From positions 19,978 through 83,977 of the forward strand of contig JACRKC010000004.1 of NCBI GenBank assembly GCA_016235555.1: DNA of 64,000 bases. Reading direction: 5' to 3'. Positions within the stretch are counted from its first letter, which is position 1. Each line of letters begins with the position of its first letter. This document shows positions 59,339 through 64,000 of this stretch, piece by piece. The stretch comes from Verrucomicrobiota bacterium. GTDB lineage: Bacteria > Verrucomicrobiota > Verrucomicrobiia > Opitutales > Opitutaceae. The translations under genes were made by a program, and so were the position numbers. The notes below the pieces were generated by a model. The model saw only the letters and a program-made list of their open reading frames with translations, was not told the DNA's origin and did no database searches.

Positions 59339-62041
59339 TCAGGGCAGTTCGTAGACTTCGACGAGCGCGAGGCCGGCGGTGGGGCCGGCGCCGCTGGCTT
59401 GCGCCGTGTAGGCGCCGGGCTGGAGCGTGGCGAGGATGGCGGCGTCGAAGCTGGCGGGCGGCAGCGCGAAGGCGCCCACGGAGTTGAAGGCAGCGGAAAG
59501 GATGGGGTCGCCGGCCCAGTTGTCGTTCGACGTGAGGGGCGTGGCGGAGCCGGAGCGGTGGAGCGAGAGTTGCGGATCGGCGAGCACGCCGCCGACGCCG
59601 AGCGGCGTGAGGCCGGGGCCGACGGCGCGGATGAGCACGCGTTTCGAGCCGGTGCCGCCGATGACGAAGCCGGCGGTGAGGGTCTCGCCGGCGTTGATTT
59701 GTTTGAGGACGGAGACGTTGACGAGGCGCGGGGTCGTGGCGCTGAATGCGCCTTGGGGGGTGGAATCGTAGAGTTCGGCGATGACGGTGCCGGAGCCGCT
59801 GCCGCCGGTGACCTGCACGGTGTAGTTGCCGGGGGCGAAGTCGGATTTGAAGATCGCGGCGTCGCGCGAATCGGTGGCGGCGAAGGGAAACGCGCCGACG
59901 TTGGTGAACGCCGTGGCGAGCGCGGCGGTGCCGCCCCAGTCGTCGTTGGCGGCGACGGTCGTCGCGGGGCCGGACAGCACCTCGAGCTTGGGGTCCGGCA
60001 GTGCGCCGGTGACGCCCAGCGGCGCGAGCGAGGGCCCGACGGCGCGGATAAGAAGCGGTTTCGCCCCCGCAGTGCCAGTGCCGCCGAGCGCGGTGCCGAG
60101 GGTCATGGTCTCGCCGGCGGCGAGCGGCGTGAGGATGGAGAGATTGGCGAGGCGCGCGGGGTCCGAGGCGGAACCGGCGACCACGGCGGTCACAATCGTC
60201 GCCGCGCCCCAGTTGTGGGGAAACTCGCCGAACAGCACCGCCCGGGCCTGCAAGGCGAATTCGCCGACGGTGGTCGGAGTGTAGATGAAGTTACCCGAAG
60301 CCGGCACATTGGTGACCGGGCCGACCGTCGCGGTCTGGACGCCGGTGACGGTAAGGTTGTCGATGAACCAGCCGATGGGGTTGGAGGCGTCGGGTAGAAA
60401 CGCGCGGCCGCTTTGCTCGATCGCGTAGGTCAACCTCAGGCGCATGGTGCGGCCAGCGTAGGCCGCGAGTGGAAACGAGCGCGCGACGAACGCGGATTCG
60501 GTCGATGCGGGCGTCGACGAAGCGCCGTCGGAGCTGCCGGTTTGGGTGAACAGGTCGATCCAGGTGTCTTCGTCGTCGAGTGAGATCTGCACGCGGGCGA
60601 CTTCGATCGGCGTGGCGAGACCGAGCCGGCTGAGGAAGGAGATCGCGGGCGATCCGCCGCCGACGAGGAACGTGTCGGGCAACTGGAGAATCTGCGTGGC
60701 GCGCGACGTGGTGTGGGCGAGGCGGTAGGCCGACGCGCCGGCCCCGGCGGCGATCGACTGGACGACGGTGTAGCCGGCGGTCGTGGTTGCCGTGAGACCG
60801 TCGAGTCCGCTCTCGGCGGTGTAGGTCTTCGAGAAACCGGAAAGGGCGAGCGTGCGCCAGTCGAGGCCGCTGGCGAACGCGGGCTTGTTGGTGGTGTAGG
60901 CGTTGGCCGTGCCGACGGCGGGCGTGGCGGTGCCGGCGATGGTGACCGGGCTCGCGCCCGGCGTGATGACATCGGGGTCGAAGACCGTGACGTTGTAGGA
61001 AAAATTCTGCGTGGCGGTGCCGACGCGGACGCCGTTCACGGTCACAGCATAGGTGGTGTCGGCGGTGGGTTTCGGATGCGGCGCGGCCGAGGCGCCGTCG
61101 AGGCCGTTGTAGCGCCACACGAGGGTGGGTTCGCCGGCGTTGGCGGTCTGGGTTTCTACGGCGACGGCGACCGGCTGGCCGCCGCGCGTCATGGTCACGG
61201 TGGCGCCGGAAAAATCCGCGCCGGGATAACTGAACGACCAGCGCGGCCAGACGAGTTGATAGGGCACGAAGCCGGCGGGCGGGTAGGTCACCTGCGGGGT
61301 GCGCGTGGCCGGGCGCGTGGTGCCGAAGCGGCCGTCGAGAATCCAGATCGCGTTGCCCGCCGGGCGACCCGGATCGTCGGGCACGCCGGGGACATCGCCC
61401 GTGCCCATCTCTACCGTCTGCGGATAGAGGAGCCAGCGGCGGTGGCCGACCGGGGCGTTGGCCGAACCGTCGTCGCGGATGTAGGCGGTGACAGCGTCGG
61501 GCCCGGCGTTGCCGACGGCGATGTTGGAGTTGGCCGAGGCCTCGGAGCCGGCGGCGGAGTAGAACGTCCACGACGTGGGCGGGAAATGATTCAGCGCGAT
61601 GAGGATGGTGCCGGTGGTCTGGTTGTAGGTGACGGCGTTGACGCTCTGCATGAGCGCGGCCTGCTGGCATTTCGCGTTGAAGGTGGAGTTGAGCGTGATC
61701 GCGGCGGGGAGTCCGGCGAGGGCGCGGAAGAAATTGATGCGCACGCGGGTGGCCTCTTTGAACGCGGCGGAGGTGTCGCCGGCGTTGCCGGTGGCGTAGT
61801 TGCCGGTCCAGGCGAGCGGTGGCGTGCTGGGAGCGAGGTAGACGGCGCGGAAAAACTGACGGACTTCCTCGCGCGAACTGGTGTTGACCGTGAAGGGCTC
61901 GCTGGCGGCGGCGATGCGGGGATTGAAGGTCGACTGGGCGCGGAGGTCGGCGAGGTGCGCAGCGTCGGGCGCAACCGGTTGCGCGAGGAGCGACGCGACA
62001 CCAAGCAGACACGCGCCCGCGAAGAAGCGGGAAGGGGACAT
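59339..62041 (-). CDS. Large secreted protein with CAP domain and shared C-terminal repeats
   Basis: A 900-residue protein with a signal peptide (1-24). Residues about 95-220 form a CAP/SCP-like domain (RVRINFFRALAGLPAAITLN, KCQQAALMQSVN, VGHRRWLLYPQ with H200). Beta-sandwich and immune-like segments follow (about 300-640; fibronectin/jelly-roll type strand patterns). Two C-terminal repeats (about 650-780 and 785-900) contain LLIRAVGPSLAPLGV and VLIRAVGPGLTPLGV, closely related to those of 56031-58886. CAP domains act outside the cell in binding or proteolysis in other systems. The shared C-terminal repeats suggest a common anchoring or sorting device. Confidence 0.83.
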   Translation of the reverse strand: MSPSRFFAGACLLGVASLLAQPVAPDAAHLADLRAQSTFNPRIAAASEPFTVNTSSREEVRQFFRAVYLAPSTPPLAWTGNYATGNAGDTSAAFKEATRVRINFFRALAGLPAAITLNSTFNAKCQQAALMQSVNAVTYNQTTGTILIALNHFPPTSWTFYSAAGSEASANSNIAVGNAGPDAVTAYIRDDGSANAPVGHRRWLLYPQTVEMGTGDVPGVPDDPGRPAGNAIWILDGRFGTTRPATRTPQVTYPPAGFVPYQLVWPRWSFSYPGADFSGATVTMTRGGQPVAVAVETQTANAGEPTLVWRYNGLDGASAAPHPKPTADTTYAVTVNGVRVGTATQNFSYNVTVFDPDVITPGASPVTIAGTATPAVGTANAYTTNKPAFASGLDWRTLALSGFSKTYTAESGLDGLTATTTAGYTVVQSIAAGAGASAYRLAHTTSRATQILQLPDTFLVGGGSPAISFLSRLGLATPIEVARVQISLDDEDTWIDLFTQTGSSDGASSTPASTESAFVARSFPLAAYAGRTMRLRLTYAIEQSGRAFLPDASNPIGWFIDNLTVTGVQTATVGPVTNVPASGNFIYTPTTVGEFALQARAVLFGEFPHNWGAATIVTAVVAGSASDPARLANLSILTPLAAGETMTLGTALGGTGTAGAKPLLIRAVGPSLAPLGVTGALPDPKLEVLSGPATTVAANDDWGGTAALATAFTNVGAFPFAATDSRDAAIFKSDFAPGNYTVQVTGGSGSGTVIAELYDSTPQGAFSATTPRLVNVSVLKQINAGETLTAGFVIGGTGSKRVLIRAVGPGLTPLGVGGVLADPQLSLHRSGSATPLTSNDNWAGDPILSAAFNSVGAFALPPASFDAAILATLQPGAYTAQASGAGPTAGLALVEVYELP

Positions 62042-62084
62042 GCGCCAATTCTGGCGACGCCTCCGGGCGCAGCAAGCGTCGAGA

Positions 62085-63374
62085 CTACAAAATGCGTCCG
62101 CCGTCGAAGACCACGCGTCCGCCGACGATCGTGGTCTTCACGCGGCCGGTGAGAATCGTGTCGTGCCAGGGGGAGTTGCTCGACTTGCTCTGGCCGGCCT
62201 TGGCGTTGTAGCGCCACTTTTCCGCGGGATCGAAGAGGCAGACATCCGCCGCGGCGCCGGGTGAGAGCGTGCCGGCGGGGAGGCCGAGGACGCGGGCGGG
62301 CTGGCGGGTCATCAGGTCGACGACGTGCGGGAGCTTGAACTTGTTTTTCGCGACCAGCACGTCGAGGGACACGGCGAGCGCGGTCTCGAGGCCGAGGATG
62401 CCGTTGGGCGCGAAGTCGAACTCCTTGTCCTTTTCGTAATCGGTGTGCGGCGCGTGATCGGTGGCGATGATGTCGAGCGTGCCGTCGCGCAGGCCGCGGA
62501 TGAGCGCCTTCCGATCGGCCTCGGTGCGGAGCGGCGGGTTCATCTTGAAGTTGGTGTCGTAGGTCGCGAGGCGGTCGTCCGTGAGCGCGAGGTGGTGCGG
62601 CGTGGCCTCGGCGGTGATGCGGGCGCCGCGCTGCTTGGCGCGGCGGATGACATCGACGGAGAATTTCGACGAGATGTGCTGCAGGTGGATGTGCGCGCCG
62701 GTGTATTCCGAGAGGATGACGTTGCGTGCGACGATGAGATCCTCGGCGGCGTTGGGCCAGCCGCGCAGGCCGAGACGCGTGGAGACGATGCCCTCGTTCA
62801 TCACGGCGCCCTGGGTCATGGACGCGTCCTGGCAGTGGTCCATGATGGGGAGGTCGAACATCTTCGCGTATTCGCAGGCGCGGCGCATGAGCTCGTTGCT
62901 CTGCACGCAATCACCGTCGTCGGTGATGGCGACGACGCCGGCGCGTTTGAGGGAGCCGATGGGCGCGAGGGCCTGGCCCTTCATACCGACGGTGATGCAG
63001 CCGGTGGGGAGCACGCGGACGACGGCGTCGCGTTGCACGGCGTCCTTGATGAACTGGATCGTGCCGGCGGAGTCGGCGACGGGCGACGTGTTGGGCATGC
63101 ACACGACGGTGGTGAAGCCGCCGGCGGCCGCGGCGCGCGAGCCGGTGCCGATGTTCTCCTTGTGCGTCTGGCCGGGCTCGCGGAAGTGGACGTGGATGTC
63201 GACGAGGCCGGGGCAGCAGACGAGGCCGCGGGCGGAGATTTTTTTCGCGCGCTTCTTCTCGGCGGCGGAGAGCGAGGCGACGAACTGGCCGTCGCGGATG
63301 AAGACGTCGCCCACGGCGTCGCGCTGGGCGGCGGGGTCGATAACGCGGGCTTGGGAGATCCAGAGGGCGGGCAT
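62085..63374 (-). CDS. pyrC: Dihydroorotase
   Basis: A 429-residue amidohydrolase closing carbamoyl-aspartate to dihydroorotate in pyrimidine synthesis. Metal ligands are H61 and H63 (DIHVHFREPG), D153 (TDDGDCV), H180 (MDHCQD), the HIHLQHIS histidines, and the catalytic Asp in ATDHAPHTD. The long form with HFREPG is the type I / PyrC2-like branch usually found beside pyrB, as here. Length is normal. It starts 102 bases after the pyrB stop, a gap holding an AG-rich inverted repeat; translation from an AT-rich leader (TTTCTAAA before the ATG) is likely. The two genes probably form one transcript. Confidence 0.95.
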   Translation of the reverse strand: MPALWISQARVIDPAAQRDAVGDVFIRDGQFVASLSAAEKKRAKKISARGLVCCPGLVDIHVHFREPGQTHKENIGTGSRAAAAGGFTTVVCMPNTSPVADSAGTIQFIKDAVQRDAVVRVLPTGCITVGMKGQALAPIGSLKRAGVVAITDDGDCVQSNELMRRACEYAKMFDLPIMDHCQDASMTQGAVMNEGIVSTRLGLRGWPNAAEDLIVARNVILSEYTGAHIHLQHISSKFSVDVIRRAKQRGARITAEATPHHLALTDDRLATYDTNFKMNPPLRTEADRKALIRGLRDGTLDIIATDHAPHTDYEKDKEFDFAPNGILGLETALAVSLDVLVAKNKFKLPHVVDLMTRQPARVLGLPAGTLSPGAAADVCLFDPAEKWRYNAKAGQSKSSNSPWHDTILTGRVKTTIVGGRVVFDGGRIL

Positions 63375-63395
63375 TTTAGAAATCTTTCGCTTGAT

Positions 63396-63471
63396 CCTTC
63401 TCTTTCCTCTTTCTCCCAGGATTGCGACCGGACGAACTGACGAAAGAGAAAGATAAAGAGGAAAGAGAAAG
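63396..63471. repeat. AG-rich inverted repeat between pyrB and pyrC
   Basis: CCTTCTCTTTCCTCTTTCTC (63396-63415) pairs with GATAAAGAGGAAAGAGAAAG (63452-63471) at 18 of 20 positions, around a 36-base loop. The hairpin fills the gap between two cotranscribed genes and could reduce or stabilise the mRNA upstream of pyrC. Confidence 0.75.
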
Positions 63472-63476
63472 AGGTT

Positions 63477-64000
63477 TCATTCGACCGGCATCACGTTTTC
63501 GGGTTTGCCGCCGGCGCAGAGGTAGAGGACGGCCATGCGGACGGCGATGCCGTTGGTCACCTGTTCGAGGATCACGCTGCGATCGCCGTCGGCGAGTTCG
63601 CTGTCGATCTCGACGCCGCGGTTGATCGGGCCGGGGTGCATGATGATGGCGCGGGGGTTGAGCCAGGAGGCGCGCGTCTTGTTGAGGCCGAACATGCTCG
63701 TGTATTCGCCGAGCGAGGGAAAGTGGCTCGCGCCCTGGCGTTCGTGCTGGATGCGGAGGAGCATCACCACCTCGGCGTCGGCGAGTGCGCCGCGGAGGTC
63801 GTGGGAGACTTTCACGCCGAGGTCGGTGAACCATTCAGGCACGAGCGTGCTCGGGCCGACGAGGGTGACGGCGGCGCCCATTTTGGTGAGCGCGTGGATG
63901 TTGGAGCGGGCGACGCGGCTGAAGAGGATGTCGCCGAGGATGACGACCTTGCGGCCTTTGAGGGAGCCGAGGTGCTCCTTCATCGTGAAGGTGTCGAGCA
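63477..64000 (-). CDS. pyrB: Aspartate carbamoyltransferase catalytic chain, C-terminal part (partial)
   Basis: The frame is open to the right edge (base 64000), so the N-terminal half lies outside the window. The visible 174 residues hold the aspartate-binding domain: LDTFTMKEHLGSLKGRKVVILGDILFSRVARSNI, the loop LVGPSTLVPEW, and the end MHPGPINRGVEI with the conserved HPGP motif, then VTNGIAVRMAVLYL. It joins carbamoyl phosphate and aspartate, the first committed pyrimidine step, and stands directly upstream of pyrC. There is no sign of a frameshift. Confidence 0.95.
   Translation of the reverse strand, partial: LDTFTMKEHLGSLKGRKVVILGDILFSRVARSNIHALTKMGAAVTLVGPSTLVPEWFTDLGVKVSHDLRGALADAEVVMLLRIQHERQGASHFPSLGEYTSMFGLNKTRASWLNPRAIIMHPGPINRGVEIDSELADGDRSVILEQVTNGIAVRMAVLYLCAGGKPENVMPVE

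Overview
The window is about 64 kb of very GC-rich bacterial chromosome. Four features together point to a Verrucomicrobiota lineage close to Opitutaceae: a large TonB-dependent receptor that starts with an EF-hand and carries a plug stretch of the 'ALSPFEVV' type, batteries of minor pilins, big secreted proteins sharing a C-terminal repeat domain, and many interspersed palindromic repeats. This placement is an inference from gene style; no rRNA gene is present.

Layout. 1-5.0 kb (minus strand): two consecutive copies of a PilV-like / PilW-like / PilX-like minor pilin triplet, the last gene running off the left edge. 5.2-8.6 kb: two overlapping membrane proteins with TPRs. 8.8-12.3 kb: a four-gene sugar module (TIM-barrel isomerase, FucU mutarotase, aldo/keto reductase, zinc dehydrogenase) with a perfect 25-bp operator-like palindrome, downstream of a TonB-dependent receptor gene (12.6-16.1 kb). 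16.4-27.3 kb: housekeeping genes (thrS, cysS, hemB, an amino-acid permease, a short polysaccharide export lipoprotein, pyrD, tRNA-Leu). 27.5-30.2 kb: a large disordered RG-rich protein and a TonB-like lipoprotein. 30.5-55.8 kb: a long surface-glycan region with five or more glycosyltransferases, six polytopic membrane proteins of mannosyltransferase type, two methyltransferases, a sugar epimerase-like protein, an acyl-CoA:amino-acid synthase-like enzyme and a secreted hydrolase-like protein. 56.0-62.0 kb: two large secreted proteins. 62.1-64 kb: pyrC and the 3' part of pyrB.

The genes fit a cell that builds an elaborate surface polymer (lipid-linked sugar transfer by ArnT/PMT-like membrane enzymes, cytoplasmic GT2/GT4 transferases, export lipoprotein), displays pilin-like fibres and imports oligosaccharides.

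The most unusual signal is not a gene but the repeats. At least ten palindromic families occupy almost every intergenic gap. Two of them have terminal inverted repeats and flanking 9-bp direct duplications, as expected of non-autonomous transposons (MITEs); another composite element is flanked by a perfect 10-bp direct repeat. Elements are nested in one another, supply stop codons, start codons and terminators to neighbouring genes, and sit in frame inside at least six coding sequences, adding short foreign peptides to glycosyltransferases, a methyltransferase, a membrane protein and two pilins. No transposase, CRISPR array or rRNA was seen.
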